DNA of 64,000 nt from assembly GCF_905475345.1 (NCBI RefSeq), contig NC_066588.1, positions 10,108,501-10,172,500 on the forward strand, in the 5' to 3' direction. Numbering within the stretch: position 1 is the first letter of the stretch; each line of letters starts with the position of its first letter. Below the pieces are notes generated by a model. The model made no database searches, was not told the DNA's origin, and saw nothing but the letters and a program-made list of their open reading frames with translations. This DNA comes from Vespula vulgaris (taxonomy: Eukaryota; Arthropoda; Insecta; Hymenoptera; Vespidae). Of this stretch, positions 47,101 to 59,812 are shown one piece after another. The position numbers and the translations under genes were made by a program.

Positions 47101-50100
47101 TCGGCTCCTGTTGGTCCGATCTGGACTAAAAAAATTTGGGCGTAGAGGGCGCGACGAGCCCTTTCCAATGACCCCGGTCCGGTTCTCCTAGGTGCTATAG
47201 TTTCGGAGAAAAAAATTGTTAAAGAAAAATTTTTTTTTCCTTTGTTCCCTTTAACCGTTATAACTCGGCTCCTGTTGGTCCGATCTGTACGAAAAAAATA
47301 TCGGCGTAGAGCGCGCGACGAGCCCTTTCCAATGACCCCGGTCCGGTTCTCCTAGGTGCTATAGTTTCGGAGAAAAAAATTGTTAAAGAAAAATTTTTTT
47401 TTCCTTTGTTCCCTTTAAACCGTTATAACTCGGCTCCTGTTGGCCCGATCTGGACGAAAAAAATATGGGCGTAGAGGGCGCGACGAGCTCTTTCCAACGA
47501 CCCCAGTACGGTTCTCCTACGTTCTATAGTTTCGGAGAAAAAAATTGTTAAAGAAAATTTTTTTTTCCTTTGTTCCCTTTAAACCGTTACAACTCGGCTC
47601 CTATTGGTCCGATCTGGACGAAAAAAATATGCGCCTAGAGGGCGCGACGAGCCCTTTCCAACGACCCCGGTCCGGTTGCTCCAGGTGCTATAGTTTCGGA
47701 GAAAAAAATTGTTAAAGAAAAATTTTTTTTTCCTTTGTTCCCTTTAAACCGTTATAACTCGGCTCCTGTTGGGCCGATCTGGACGAAAAAAATATGGGCG
47801 TAGAGGGCGCGACGAGCCCTTTCCAACGACCCCGGTACGGTTCTCCTACGTTCTATAGTTTCGGAGAAAAAAATTGTTAAAGAAAATTTTTTTTTCCTTT
47901 GTTCCCTTTAAACCGTTATAACTCGGCTCCTATTGGTCCGATCTGGACGAAAAAAATATGGGCGTAGAGGGCGCGACGAGCCCTTTCCAATGACCCCGGT
48001 CCGGTACTCCTAGGTGCTATAGTTTCGGAGAAAAAAATTGATAAAGAAAAATTTTTTTTTCCTTTGTTCCCTTTAAACCGTTATAACTCGGCTCCTATTG
48101 GTCCGATCTGGGCGGAAAAAATATGGGCGCAGAGGGCGCGGCGAGCCCTTTCAATGACCCCGGTCCGGTTCTCCTAGGTGCTATAGTTTCGGAGAAAAAA
48201 ATTGTTAAAGAAAAATTTTTTTTTCCTTTGTTCCCTTTAAACCGTTATAACTCGGCTCCTGTTGGCCCGATCTGGACGAAAAAAATATGGGCGTAGAGGG
48301 CGCGACGAGCCCTTTCCAACGACCCCGGTCCGGTTGCTCCAGGTGCTATCGTTTCGGAGAAAAAATTGTTAAATAAAAATATTTTTTTCCTTTGTTACCT
48401 TTAAACCGTTATAACTCGGCTCCTATTGGTCCGATCTGGACGAAGACAATATGGTCGTAGAGGATGCGAGGAACCCTTTCCAATGACCCCGGTCCGGTTG
48501 CTCTAGGTGCTACCGTGTCGGAGAAAAATATTCTTAAATAAAAATATTTTTTTCCTTTTTTCCCATTAAACAGGTTTAACTCGGCTCCTATTGGTCTCAT
48601 CTGGACGAAAAAAAAGGTCGTAGAGGACGCGAAGAAACCGTTCCAATGACCCCGGTCCGGTTGCTCCAGGTGCTATCGTTTCGGAGAAAAAATTGTTAAA
48701 TAAAAATATTTTTTTCCTTTGTTACCTTTAAACCGTTATAACTCGGCTCCTATTGGTCCGATCTGGACGAAGACAATATGGTCGTAGAGGATGCGAGGAA
48801 CCCTTTCCAATGACCCCGGTCCGGTTGTTCTAGGTGCTACCGTGTCGGAGAAAAATATTCTTAAATAAAAATATTTTTTTCCTTTTTTCCCATTAAACAG
48901 GTATAACTCGGCTCCTATTGGTCTCATCTGGACGACAAAAATATGGGCGTAGAGGGCACGACGAGCCCTTTCGAATGACCCCGGTCCGGTTCTTCTGGGT
49001 GCTATAGTTTTGGAGAACAAAATTGTTAAAGAAAAATTTTTTTTTCCTTTGTTCCCTTTAAACCGTTATAACTCGGCTCCTGTTGGTCCGATCTGGACGA
49101 AAAAAATATGGGCGTAGAGGGCGCGACGAGCCCTTTCCAACGACCCCGGTACGGTTCTCCTACGTTCTATAGTTTCGGAGAAAAAAATTGTTAAATAAAA
49201 ATTTTTTTTCCTTTGTTCCCTTTAAACCGTTATAACTCGGCTCCTATTGGTCCGATCTGGACGAAAAAAATATGGGCGTAGAGGGCGCGACGAGCCCTTT
49301 CCAACAAACCCGGTCCGGTTCTCCTAGGTGCTATAGTTTCGGAGAAAAAAATTGTTAAAGAAAAATTTTTTTTTCCTTTGTTCCCTTTAACCGTTATAAC
49401 TCGGCTCCTGTTGGTCCGATCTGTACGAAAAAAATATCGGCGTAGAGCGCGCGACGAGCCCTTTCCAATGACCCCGGTCCGGTTCTCCTAGGTGCTATAG
49501 TTTCGGAGAAAAAAATTGTTAAACAAAAATTTTTTTTCCTTTGTTCCCTTTAAACCGTTATAACTCGCCTCCTATTGGTCCGATCTGGGCGGAAAAAATA
49601 TGGGCGCAGAGGGCGCGGCGAGCCCTTTCAATGACCCCGGTCCGGTTCTCCTAGGTGCTATAGTTTCGGAGAAAAAAATTGTTAAAGAAAAATTTTTTTT
49701 TCCTTTGTTCCCTTTAAACCGTTATAACTCGGCTCCTGTTGGCCCGATCTGGACGAAAAAAATATGGGCGTAGAGGGCGCGACGAGCCCTTTCCAACGAC
49801 CCCGGTCCGGTTCTCCTAGGTGCTATAGTTTCGGAGAAAAAAATTGTTAAATAAAAATTTTTTTTCCTTTGTTCCCTTTAAACCGTTATAACTCGGCTCC
49901 TGTTGGCCCGATCTGGACGAAAAAAATATGGGCGTAGAGGGCGCGACGAGCCCTTTCCAACGACCCCGGTCCGGTTGCTCCAGGTGCTATCGTTTCGGAG
50001 AAAAAATTGTTAAATAAAAATATTTTTTTCCTTTGTTACCTTTAAACCGTTATAACTCGGCTCCTATTGGTCCGATCTGGACGAAGACAATATGGTCGTA

Positions 50101-50770
50101 GAGGATGCGAGGAACCCTTTCCAATGACCCCGGTCCGGTTGCTCTAGGTGCTACCGTGTCGGAGAAAAATATTCTTAAATAAAAATATTTTTTTCCTTTT
50201 TTCCCATTAAACAGGTATAACTCGGCTCCTATTGGTCTCATCTGGACGACAAAAATATGGGCGTAGATGGCGCGACGAGCCCTTTCGAATGACCCCGGTC
50301 CGGTTCTCCTAGGTGCTATAGTTTTGGAGAAAAAAATTGTTAAAGAAAAATTTTTTTCTCCTTTGTTCCCTTTAAACCGTTATAACTCGGCTCCTGTTGG
50401 TCCGATCTGGACTAAAAAAATTTGGGCGTAGAGGGCGCGACGAGCCCTTTCCAATGACCCCGGTACGGTTCTCCTAGGTGCTATACTTTCGGAGAAAAAA
50501 ATTGTTAAAGAAAAATTTTTTTTTCCTTTGTTCCCTTTAAACCGTTATAACTCGGCTCCTATTGGTCCGATCTGGACGAAAAAAATATGGGCGTAGAGGG
50601 CGCGACGAGCCCTCCCGATTGACCCCGGTCCGGTTCTCCTAGGTGCTATATGTTTGGAGAAAAAAATTGTTAAAGAAAAATTTTTTTTTCCTTTGTTCCC
50701 TTTAAACCGTTATAACTCGGCTCCTGTCGGTCCGATCTGGACGAAAAAAATTTGGGCGTAGAGGGAGCGA
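44200..50770 (+). repeat. Superunit copy 2, internally expanded (about 6.57 kb)
   Basis: The block matches 39,105-44,199 with a stepwise growing offset: +5,095 up to about 46,270; +5,588 at the GCTCTTTCC monomer (41891/47479) and ATGCGCCTAGAGG (about 42,042/47,630); +6,408 at GAGAACAAAATTG (about 42,608/49,016); +6,572 from ATATCGGCGTAGAGCG (about 42,861/49,433) to CTGTCGGTCCG (about 44,153/50,725). Each step is a whole number of monomers (3, 5 and 1). A cluster of changes, GAGCCCTCCCGATTGACC at about 50,609, is private to this copy. Confidence 0.85.
46270..47400 (+). repeat. Second round of an 8-monomer unit inside superunit copy 2 (1,313 bp offset)
   Basis: The series GACGAAAAGAATATGGG, CTAGATGCTATAG, TTGTTCCATTTAAACC, GAGCACTTTCC, ACGATCCGG, R3, L2-R2, GACGACAAAAATATGGG, GTTCTTCTGGG, AAACAGTTATAAC and GTACGAAAAAAATATCGG occurs at about 44.99-46.0 kb and again at about 46.3-47.3 kb, offset 1,313 bp (for example ACGATCCGG at 45363 and 46676). 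The second copy replaces the monomers that sit at 41.2-41.8 kb in superunit copy 1. AAACAGTTATAAC is shared only by these two copies (about 45,775 and 47,088), so the 8-monomer copying came after the 5.1 kb duplication. Confidence 0.85.
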
Positions 50771-53700
50771 CGAGCCCTTTCCAATGACCCCGGTCGGGTT
50801 CTCCTAGGTGCTATAGTTTCGGAGAAAAAAATTGTTAAAGAAAAATTTTTTTTTCCTTTGTTCCCTTTAAACCGTTATAACTCGGCTCCTGTTTGTCTGA
50901 TCTGGACGAAAAAAATATGGGCGTAGAGGGCGCGACGAGCCATTTCCAATGAGCCCGGTCCGGTTCTCCTAGGTGCTATAGTTTCGGAGAAAAAAATTGT
51001 TAAAGAAAAATTTTTTTCCCTTTGTTCCCTTTAAACCTTTATAACTCGGCTCCTATTGGTCCGATCTGGACGAAAAAAATATGGGCGTAGAGGGAGCGAC
51101 GAGCCCTTTCCAATAACCCCGGTACGGTTCTCCTAGATTCTATAGTTTCGGAGAAAAAAATTGTTAAAGAAAAAGTTTTTTTCCTTTGTTCCGTTTAAAC
51201 CGTTATAACTCGGCTCCTATTGGTCCGATCTGGACGAAAAAAATATGGGCGTAGAGGGCGCGACGAGCCCTTTCCAATGACCCCGGTACGGTTCTCCTAC
51301 GTTCTATAGTTTCGGAGAAAAATATTCTTAAATAAAAATATTTTTTTCCTTTTTTCCCATTAAACAGGTATAACTCGGCTCCTGTTGGTCTCATCTGGAC
51401 GAAAAAAATATGGGCGTAGAGGGCGCGACGAGCCCTTTCGAATGACCCCGGTCCGGTTCTCCTAGGTGCTATAGGTTCGGAGAAAAAAATTGTTAAAGAA
51501 AAATTTTTTTTCCTTTGTTCCCTTTAAACCGTTATAACTCGGCTCCTATTGGTCCGATCTGGACGGAAAAAATATGGGCGTAGAGGGCGCGGCGAGCCCT
51601 TTCCTACGACCCCGGTGCGGTTCTCCTAGATGCTATAGTTTCGGAGAAAAAAATTGTTAAAGAAAAAGTTTTTTTCCTTTGTTCCGTTTAAACCGTTATA
51701 ACTCGGCTCCTATTGGTCCGATCTGGACGAAGACAATATGGTCGTAGAGGATGCGAGGAACCCTTTCCAATGACCCCGGTCCGGTACTCCTAGGTGCTAT
51801 AGTTTCGGAGAAAAAAATTGTTAAAGAAAAATTTTTTTTTCCTTTGTTCCCTTTAAACCGTTATAACTCGGCTCCTATTGGTCCTATCTGGACGAAAAAA
51901 ATATGGTTGCAGAGGGTGTGAAGAACCCATTCCAATAACCCCGGTCCGGTTGCTCTAGGTGCTACCGTGTCGGAGAAAAATATTCTTAAATAAAAATATT
52001 TTTTTCCTTTTTTCCCATTAAACAGGTATAACTCGGCTCCTATTGGTCTCATCTGGACGAAAAAAATAAGGGCGTAGATGGCGCAACGAGCCCTTTCGAA
52101 TGACCCCGGTCCGGTTACTCCAGGTGCTATCGTTTCGGAGAAAAAATTGTTAAATGAAAATATTTTTTTCCTTTGTTACCTTTAAACCGTTATAACTCGG
52201 CTCCTATTGGTCCGATCTGGACGAAAAAAAAGGTCGTAGAGGACGCGAAGAACCCGTTCCAATGACCCCGGTCCGGTTGCTCCAGGTGCTATCGTTTCGG
52301 AGAAAAAATTGTTAAATAAAAATATTTTTTTCCTTTGTTCCCTTTAAACCGTTATAACTCGGCTCCTGTTGGTCCGATCTGGACGAAAAAAATTTGGGCG
52401 TAGAGGGCGCGACGAGCCCTTTCCAATGACCCGGGTCCGGTTCTCCTACGTTCTATAGTTTCGAAGGAAAAAATTGTTAAAGAAAAATTTTTTTTCCTTT
52501 GTTCCCTTTAAACCGTTATAACTCGGCTCTTATTGGTCCGATCTGGACGAAAAAAATATGGGCGTTGAGGGGGCGACGAGCCCTTTCCAATGACCCCGGT
52601 CCGGTTCTCCTAGGTGCTATAGTTTCGGAGAAAAAAATTGTTAAAGAAAAATTTTTTTTTCCTTTGTTCCCTTTAAACCGTTATAACTCGGCTCCTATTG
52701 GTCCTATCTGGACGAAAAAAATATGGTTGCAGAGGGTGTGAAGAACCCATTCCAATAACCCCGGTCCGGTTGCTCTAGGTGCTACCGTGTCGGAGAAAAA
52801 TATTCTTAAATAAAAATATTTTTTTCCTTTTTTCCCATTAAACAGGTATAACTCGACTCCTATTGGTCTCATCTGGACGAAAAAAATAAGGGCGTAGAGG
52901 GCGCGACGAGCCATTTCCAATGACCCCGGTCCGGTTCTCCTAGGTGCTATAGTTTCGGAGAAAAAAATTGTTAAAGAAAAATTTTTCTTTCCTTCGTTCC
53001 CTTTAAACCGTTATAACTCGGCTCGTATTGGTCCGATCTGGACTAAAAAAATATGGGCGTAGAGTGCGCGACGAGCCCTTTCGAATGACCCCGGTCCGGT
53101 TCTCTTAGGTGCTATAGTTTCGGAGAAAAAAATTCTTAAAGAAAAATTTTTTTTCCTTTGTTCCCTTTAAACCGTTATAACTCGGCTGCTATTGGTCCGA
53201 TCTGGACGAAAAAAATATGGGCCTAGAGGGCGCGACGAGCCATTTCCAATGACCCCGGTCCGGTTCTCCCACGTTCTATAGTTTCGAAGAAAAAATTGTT
53301 AAAGAAAAATTTTTTTTCCTTTGTTCCCTTTAAACCGTTATAACTCGGCTCCTATTGGTCCGATCTGGACGAAAAAAATATGGGCGTAGAGGGGGCGACG
53401 AGCCCTTTCCAATGACCCCGGTCCGGTTCTCCTAGGTGCTATAGTTTCGGAGAAAAAAATTGTTAAAGAAAAATTTTTTTTCCTTTGTTCCCTTTAAACC
53501 GTTATAACTCGGCTCCTATTGGTCCGATCTGGACGGAAAAAATATGGGCGTAGAGGGCGCGGCGAGCCCTTTCCTACGACCCCGGTCCGGTTCTCCTAGA
53601 TGCTATAGTTTCGGAGAAAAAAATTGTTAAAGAAAAAGTTTTTTTCCTTTGTTCCGTTTAAACCGTTATAACTCGGCTCCTATTTGTCCGATCTGGACGA

Positions 53701-55870
53701 AAAAAATATGGGCGTAGAGGGCGCGACGAGCCCTTTCCAACGACCCCGGTACGGTTCTCCTACGTTCTATAGTTTCGGAGAAAAAAATTGTTAAAGAAAA
53801 ATTTTTTTTCCTTTGTTCCCTTTAAACCGTTATAACTCGGCTCCTATTGATCCGATCTGGACGGAAAAAATATGGGCGTAGAGGGCGCGGCGAGCCCTTT
53901 CCAATGACCCCGGTCCGGTTCTCCTAGATTCTATAGTTTCGGAGAAAAAAATTGTTAAAGAAAAAGTTTTTTTCCTTTGTTCCGTTTAAACCGTTATAAC
54001 TCGGCTCCTATTGGTCCGATCTGGACGAAAAAAATATGGGCGTAGAGGGCGCGACGAGCCCTTTCCAACGACCCCGGTACGGTTCTCCTACGTTCTATAG
54101 TTTCGGAGAAAAATATTCTTAAATAAAAATATTTTTTTCCTTTTTTCCCATTAAACAGGTATAACTCGGCTCCTGTTGGTCTCATCTGAACGAAAAAAAT
54201 ATGGGCGTAGAGGGCGCGACGAGCCCTTTCGAATGACCCCGGTCCGGTTCTCCTAGGTGCTATAGGTTCGGAGAAAAAAATTGTTAAAGAAAAATTTTTT
54301 TTCCTTTGTTCCCTTTAAACCGTTATAACTCGGCTCCTATTGGTCCGATCTGGACGGAAAAAATATGGGCGTAGAGGGCGCGGCGAGCCCTTTCCTACGA
54401 CCCCGGTCCGGTTCTCCTAGATGCTATAGTTTCGGAGAAAAAAATTGTTAAAGAAAAAGTTTTTTTCCTTTGTTCCGTTTAAACCGTTATAACTCGGCTC
54501 CTATTGGTCCGATCTGGACGAAAAAAATATGGGCGTAGAGGGCGCGACGAGCCCTTTCCAACGACCCCGGTACGGTTCTCCTACGTTCTATAGTTTCGGA
54601 GAAAAAAATTGTTAAAGAAAAATTTTTTTTCCTTTGTTCCCTTTAAACCGTTATAACTCGGCTCCTATTGGTCCGATCTGGACGAAAAAAATATGGGCGT
54701 AGAGGGCGCGACGAGCCCTTTCCAATGACCCCGGTCCGGTTCTCCTAGATGCTATAGTTTCGGAGAAAAAAATTGTTAAAGAAAAATTTTTTTTCCTTTG
54801 TTCCCTTTAAACCGTTATAACTCGGCTCCTATTGGTCCGATCTGGACGAAAAAAATATGGGCGTAGAGGGCGCGACGAGCCCTTTCCAATGACCCCGGTC
54901 CGGTACTCCTAGGTGCTATAGTTTCGGAGAAAAAAATTGTTAAAGAAAAATTTTTTTTTCCTTTGTTCCCTTTAAACCGTTATAACTCGGCTCCTATTGG
55001 TCCGATCTGGGCGGAAAAAATATGGGCGCAGAGGGCGCGGCGAGCCCTTTCAATGACCCCGGTCCGGTTCTCCTAGGTGCTATAGTTTCGGAGAAAAAAA
55101 TTGTTAAAGAAAAATTTTTTTTTCCTTTGTTCCCTTTAAACCGTTATAACTCGGCTCCTGTTGGCCCGATCTGGACGAAAAAAATATGGGCGTAGAGGGC
55201 GCGAAGAGCCCTTTCCAACGACCCCGGTCCGGTTGCTCTAGGTGCTACCGTGTCGGAGAAAAATATTCTTAAATAAAAATATTTTTTTCCTTTTTTCCCA
55301 TTAAACAGGTATAACTCGGCTCCTATTGGTCTCATCTGGACGAAAAAAAAGGTCGTAGAGGACGCGAAGAACCCGTTCCAATGACCCCGGTCCGGTTGCT
55401 CCAGGTGCTATCGTTTCGGAGAAAAAATTGTTAAATAAAAATATTTTTTTCCTTTGTTCCCTTTAAACCGTTATAACTCGGCTCCTGTTGGTCCGATCTG
55501 GACGAAAAAAATTTGGGCGTAGAGGGCGCGACGAGCCCTTTCCAATGACCCCGGTCCGGTTCTTCTAGGTGCTATAGTTTCGGAGGAAAAAATTGTTAAA
55601 GAAAAATTTTTTTTTCCTTTGTTCCCTTTAAACCGTTATAACTCGGCTGCTATTGGTCCGATCTGGACGAAAAAAATATGGGCCTAGAGGGCGCGACGAG
55701 CCATTTCGAATGACCCCGGTCCGGTTCTCCTACGTTCTATAGTTTCGAAGAAAAAAATTGTTAAAGAAAAATTTTTTTTCCTTTGTTCCCTTTAAACCGT
55801 TATAACTCGGCTCTTATTGGTCCTATCTGGACGAAAAAAATATGGGCGTAGAGGGGGCGACGAGCCCTTT
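50771..55870 (+). repeat. Mixed zone with a dispersed 17-monomer offset duplication
   Basis: R1 monomers dominate, with isolated R2 and R3 monomers. A segment of about 610 bp at 51,120-51,730 is repeated at 53,910-54,520 (offset 2,791, 17 monomers): both hold CTAGATTCTATAG (51133/53924), TTGTTCCGTTTAAACC, an R1/R2 hybrid with GTTTCGGAGAAAAATATTC, TCCTGTTGGTCTCATC and CTATAGGTTCGG. At about 50,891 the rare GTTTGTCTGATCTGG monomer with GCCATTTCCAATGAGCCCGG occurs; it returns at 63,871. A segment with GACCCGGGTCC and GGGCGTTGAGGGGGCG at about 52.26-52.9 kb recurs at 56.69-57.33 kb (offset 4,431). No gene is present. Confidence 0.82.
52420..52436 (+). other. CENP-B-box-like 17-mer (8 of 9 core positions)
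   Basis: The 17 bases TTTCCAATGACCCGGGT fit the mammalian core pattern nTTCGnnnnAnnCGGGn at all core positions except one (C for the G of TTCG). The same form occurs at 56851-56867, 58822-58838 and 62937-62953. Ordinary monomers match 7 of 9 (TTCC and CCGG), and L4 monomers with TTTCGAATGACCCCGGT match 8 of 9 by the other half. No monomer with all 9 was found by eye. Binding by a CENP-B-like protein is speculation, since the host is unknown. Confidence 0.3.
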
Positions 55871-57841
55871 CCAATGACCCCGGTCCGGTTCTCCTAGGTG
55901 CTATAGTTTCGGAGAAAAAAATTGTTAAAGAAAAATTTTTTTTTCCTTTGTTCCCTTTAAACCGCTATAACTCGGCTCCTATTGGTCCTATCTGGACGAA
56001 AAAAATATGGTTGCAGAGGGTGTGAAGAACCCATTCCAATAACCCCGGTCCGGTTGCTCTAGGTGCTACCGTGTCGGAGAAAAATATTCTTAAATAAAAA
56101 TATTTTTTTCCTTTTTTCCCATTAAACAGGTATAACTCGGCTCCTATTGGTCTCATCTGGACGAAAAAAATAAGGGCGTAGAGGGCGCAACGAGCCCTTT
56201 CGAATGACCCCGGTCCGGTTACTCCAGGTGCTATCGTTTCGGAGAAGAAATTGTTAAATAAAAATATTTTTTTCCTTTGTTACCTTTAAACCGTTATAAC
56301 TCGGCTCCTATTGGTCCGATCTGGACGAAAAAAATATGGTTGCAGAGGGTGTGAAGAACCCATTCCAATAACCCCGGCCCGGTTGCTCTAGGTGCTACCG
56401 TGTCGGAGAAAAATATTCTTAAATAAAAATATTTTTTTCCTTTTTTCCCTTTAAACAGGTATAACTCGGCTCCTACTGGTCCGATCTGGACGAAAAAAAA
56501 GGTCGTAGAGGACGCGAAGAACCCGTTCCAATGACCCCGGTCCGGTTGCTCCAGGTGCTATCGTTTTGGAGAAAAAATTGTTAAATAAAAATATTTTTTT
56601 CCTTTGTTACCTTTAAACCGTTATAACTCGGCTCCTATTGGTCCGATCTGGACGAAAAAAAAGGTCGTAGAGGACGCGAAGAACCCGTTCCAATGACCCC
56701 GGTCCGGTTGCTCCAGGTGCTATCGTTTCGGAGAAAAAATTGTTAAATAAAAATATTTTTTTCCTTTGTTCCCTTTAAACCGTTATAACTCGGCTCCTGT
56801 TGGTCCGATCTGGACGAAAAAAATTTGGGCGTAGAGGGCGCGACGAGCCCTTTCCAATGACCCGGGTCCGGTTCTCCTACGTTCTATAGTTTCGAAGAAA
56901 AAAATTGTTAAAGAAAAATTTTTTTTCCTTTGTTCCCTTTAAACCGTTATAACTCGGCTCTTATTGGTCCGATCTGGACGAAAAAAATATGGGCGTTGAG
57001 GGGGCGACGAGCCCTTTCCAATGACCCCGGTCCGGTTCTCCTAGGTGCTATAGTTTCGGAGAAAAAAATTGTTAAAGAAAAATTTTTTTTTCCTTTGTTC
57101 CCTTTAAACCGTTATAACTCGGCTCCTATTGGTCCTATCTGGACGAAAAAAATATGGTTGCAGAGGGTGTGAAGAACCCATTCCAATAACCCCGGTCCGG
57201 TTGCTCTAGGTGCTACCGTGTCGGAGAAAAATATTCTTAAATAAAAATATTTTTTTCCTTTTTTCCCATTAAACAGGTATAACTCGGCTCCTATAGGTCT
57301 CATCTGGACGAAAAAAATAAGGGCGTAGAGGGCGCGACGAGCCCTTTCGAATGACCCCGGTCCGGTTACTCCAGGTGCTATCGTTTCGGAGAAAAAATTG
57401 TTAAATAAAAATATTTTTTTCCTTTGTTACCTTTAAACCGTTATAACTCGGCTCCTATTGGTCCGATCTGGACGAAAAAAATATGGTTGCAGAGGGTGTG
57501 AAGAACCCATTCCAATAACCCCGGTCCGGTTGCTCTAGGTGCTACCGTGTCGGAGAAAAATATTCTTAAATAAAAATATTTTTTTCCTTTTTTCCCATTA
57601 AACAGGTATAACTCGGCTCCTATTGGTCTCATCTGGACGAAAAAAATATGGGCGTAGAGGGCGCGGCGAGCCCTTTCGAATGACCCCGGTCCGGTTCTCC
57701 TAGGTGCTATAGTTTTGGAGAAAAAAATTGTTAAAGAAAAATTTTTTTTTCCTTTGTTCCCTTTAAACCGTTATAACTCGGCTCCTGTTGGTCCGATCTG
57801 GACGAAAAAAATTTGGGCGCAGAGGGCGCGACGAGCCCTTT
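55871..57841 (+). repeat. 12-monomer higher-order repeat, copy 1 (1,971 bp)
   Basis: Copy 1 of a tandem pair. Monomer order: CCGCTATAAC with CCTATCTGG-GGTTGCAG; R2; AATAAGGGCG with GGTTACTCCAGG and GGAGAAGAAATTG; R3; L3 with GGCCCGGTTGC; R2 with CTACTGGTCC; AAAAAAAAGGTCG; R3 with GTTTTGG; a second AAAAAAAAGGTCG; R3; TTTGGGCG with GACCCGGGTCC and GTTTCGAAG; CTCTTATTGG; L3-R2; AATAAGGG; L3-R2; GCGCGGCG; GTTTTGG R1. The spacing of matched features to copy 2 is 1,971 bp throughout (for example 55,965/57,936 and 57,112/59,083). Confidence 0.9.
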
Positions 57842-59812
57842 CCAATGACCCCGGTCCGGTTCTCCTAGGTGCTATAGTTTCGGAGAAAAAAATTGTTAAA
57901 GAAAAATTTTTTTTTCCTTTGTTCCCTTTAAACCGCTATAACTCGGCTCCTATTGGTCCTATCTGGACGAAAAAAATATGGTTGCAGAGGGTGTGAAGAA
58001 CCCATTCCAATAACCCCGGTCCGGTTGCTCTAGGTGCTACCGTGTCGGAGAAAAATATTCTTAAATAAAAATATTTTTTTCCTTTTTTCCCATTAAACAG
58101 GTATAACTCGGCTCCTATTGGTCTCATCTGGACGAAAAAAATAAGGGCGTAGAGGGCGCAACGAGCCCTTTCGAATGACCCCGGTCCGGTTACTCCAGGT
58201 GCTATCGTTTCGGAGAAGAAATTGTTAAATAAAAATATTTTTTTCCTTTGTTACCTTTAAACCGTTATAACTCGGCTCCTATTGGTCCGATCTGGACGAA
58301 AAAAATATGGTTGCAGAGGGTGTGAAGAACCCATTCCAATAACCCCGGCCCGGTTGCTCTAGGTGCTACCGTGTCGGAGAAAAATATTCTTAAATAAAAA
58401 TATTTTTTTCCTTTTTTCCCTTTAAACAGGTATAACTCGGCTCCTACTGGTCCGATCTGGACGAAAAAAAAGGTCGTAGAGGACGCGAAGAACCCGTTCC
58501 AATGACCCCGGTCCGGTTGCTCCAGGTGCTATCGTTTTGGAGAAAAAATTGTTAAATAAAAATATTTTTTTCCTTTGTTACCTTTAAACCGTTATAACTC
58601 GGCTCCTATTGGTCCGATCTGGACGAAAAAAAAGGTCGTAGAGGACGCGAAGAACCCGTTCCAATGACCCCGGTCCGGTTGCTCCAGGTGCTATCGTTTC
58701 GGAGAAAAAATTGTTAAATAAAAATATTTTTTTCCTTTGTTCCCTTTAAACCGTTATAACTCGGCTCCTGTTGGTCCGATCTGGACGAAAAAAATTTGGG
58801 CGTAGAGGGCGCGACGAGCCCTTTCCAATGACCCGGGTCCGGTTCTCCTACGTTCTATAGTTTCGAAGAAAAAAATTGTTAAAGAAAAATTTTTTTTCCT
58901 TTGTTCCCTTTAAACCGTTATAACTCGGCTCTTATTGGTCCGATCTGGACGAAAAAAATATGGGCGTAGAGGGGGCGACGAGCCCTTTCCAATGACCCCG
59001 GGCCGGTTCTCCTAGGTGCTATAGTTTCGGAGAAAAAAATTGTTAAAGAAAAATTTTTTTTTCCTTTGTTCCCTTAAAACCGTTATAACTCGGCTCCTAT
59101 TGGTCCTATCTGGACGAAAAAAATATGGTTGCAGAGGGTGTGAAGAACCCATTCCAATAACCCCGGTCCGGTTGCTCTAGGTGCTACCGTGTCGGAGAAA
59201 AATATTCTTAAATAAAAATATTTTTTTCCTTTTTTCCCATTAAACAGGTATAACTCGGCTCCTATTGGTCTCATCTGGACGAAAAAAATAAGGGCGTAGA
59301 GGGCGCGACGAGCCCTTTCGAATGACCCCGGTCCGGTTACTCCAGGTGCTATCGTTTCGGAGAAAAAATTGTTAAATAAAAATATTTTTTTCCTTTGTTA
59401 CCTTTAAACCGTTATAACTCGGCTCCTATTGGTCCGATCTGGACGAAAAAAATATGGTTGCAGAGGGTGTGAAGAACCCATTCCAATAACCCCGGTCCGG
59501 TTGCTCTAGGTGCTACCGTGTCGGAGAAAAATATTCTTAAATAAAAATATTTTTTTCCTTTTTTCCCATTAAACAGGTATAACTCGGCTCCTATTGGTCT
59601 CATCTGGACGAAAAAAATATGGGCGTAGAGGGCGCGGCGAGCCCTTTCGAATGACCCCGGTCCGGTTCTCCTAGGTGCTATAGTTTTGGAGAAAAAAATT
59701 GTTAAAGAAAAATTTTTTTTTCCTTTGTTCCCTTTAAACCGTTATAACTCGGCTCCTGTTGGTCCGATCTGGACGAAAAAAATTTGGGCGCAGAGGGCGC
59801 GACGAGCCCTTT
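57842..59812 (+). repeat. 12-monomer higher-order repeat, copy 2 (1,971 bp)
   Basis: This copy follows copy 1 directly and has the same monomer order, including the rare CCGCTATAAC (about 55,960/57,931), GGAGAAGAAATTG, GGCCCGGTTGC and CGCGGCGAGCCCTTTCGAA. Differences are single bases, for example CCCGGGCCGG at about 58,998 (copy 1 CCCGGTCCGG), CCCTTAAAACC at about 59,071, CTATAGGTC in copy 1 (57,291) against CTATTGGTC in copy 2, and GGGCGTTGAGG in copy 1 against GGGCGTAGAGG. After about 59,885 homology ends with CTTCGTTCACTTT and GGACTAAAAAAATATGGG. Confidence 0.9.
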
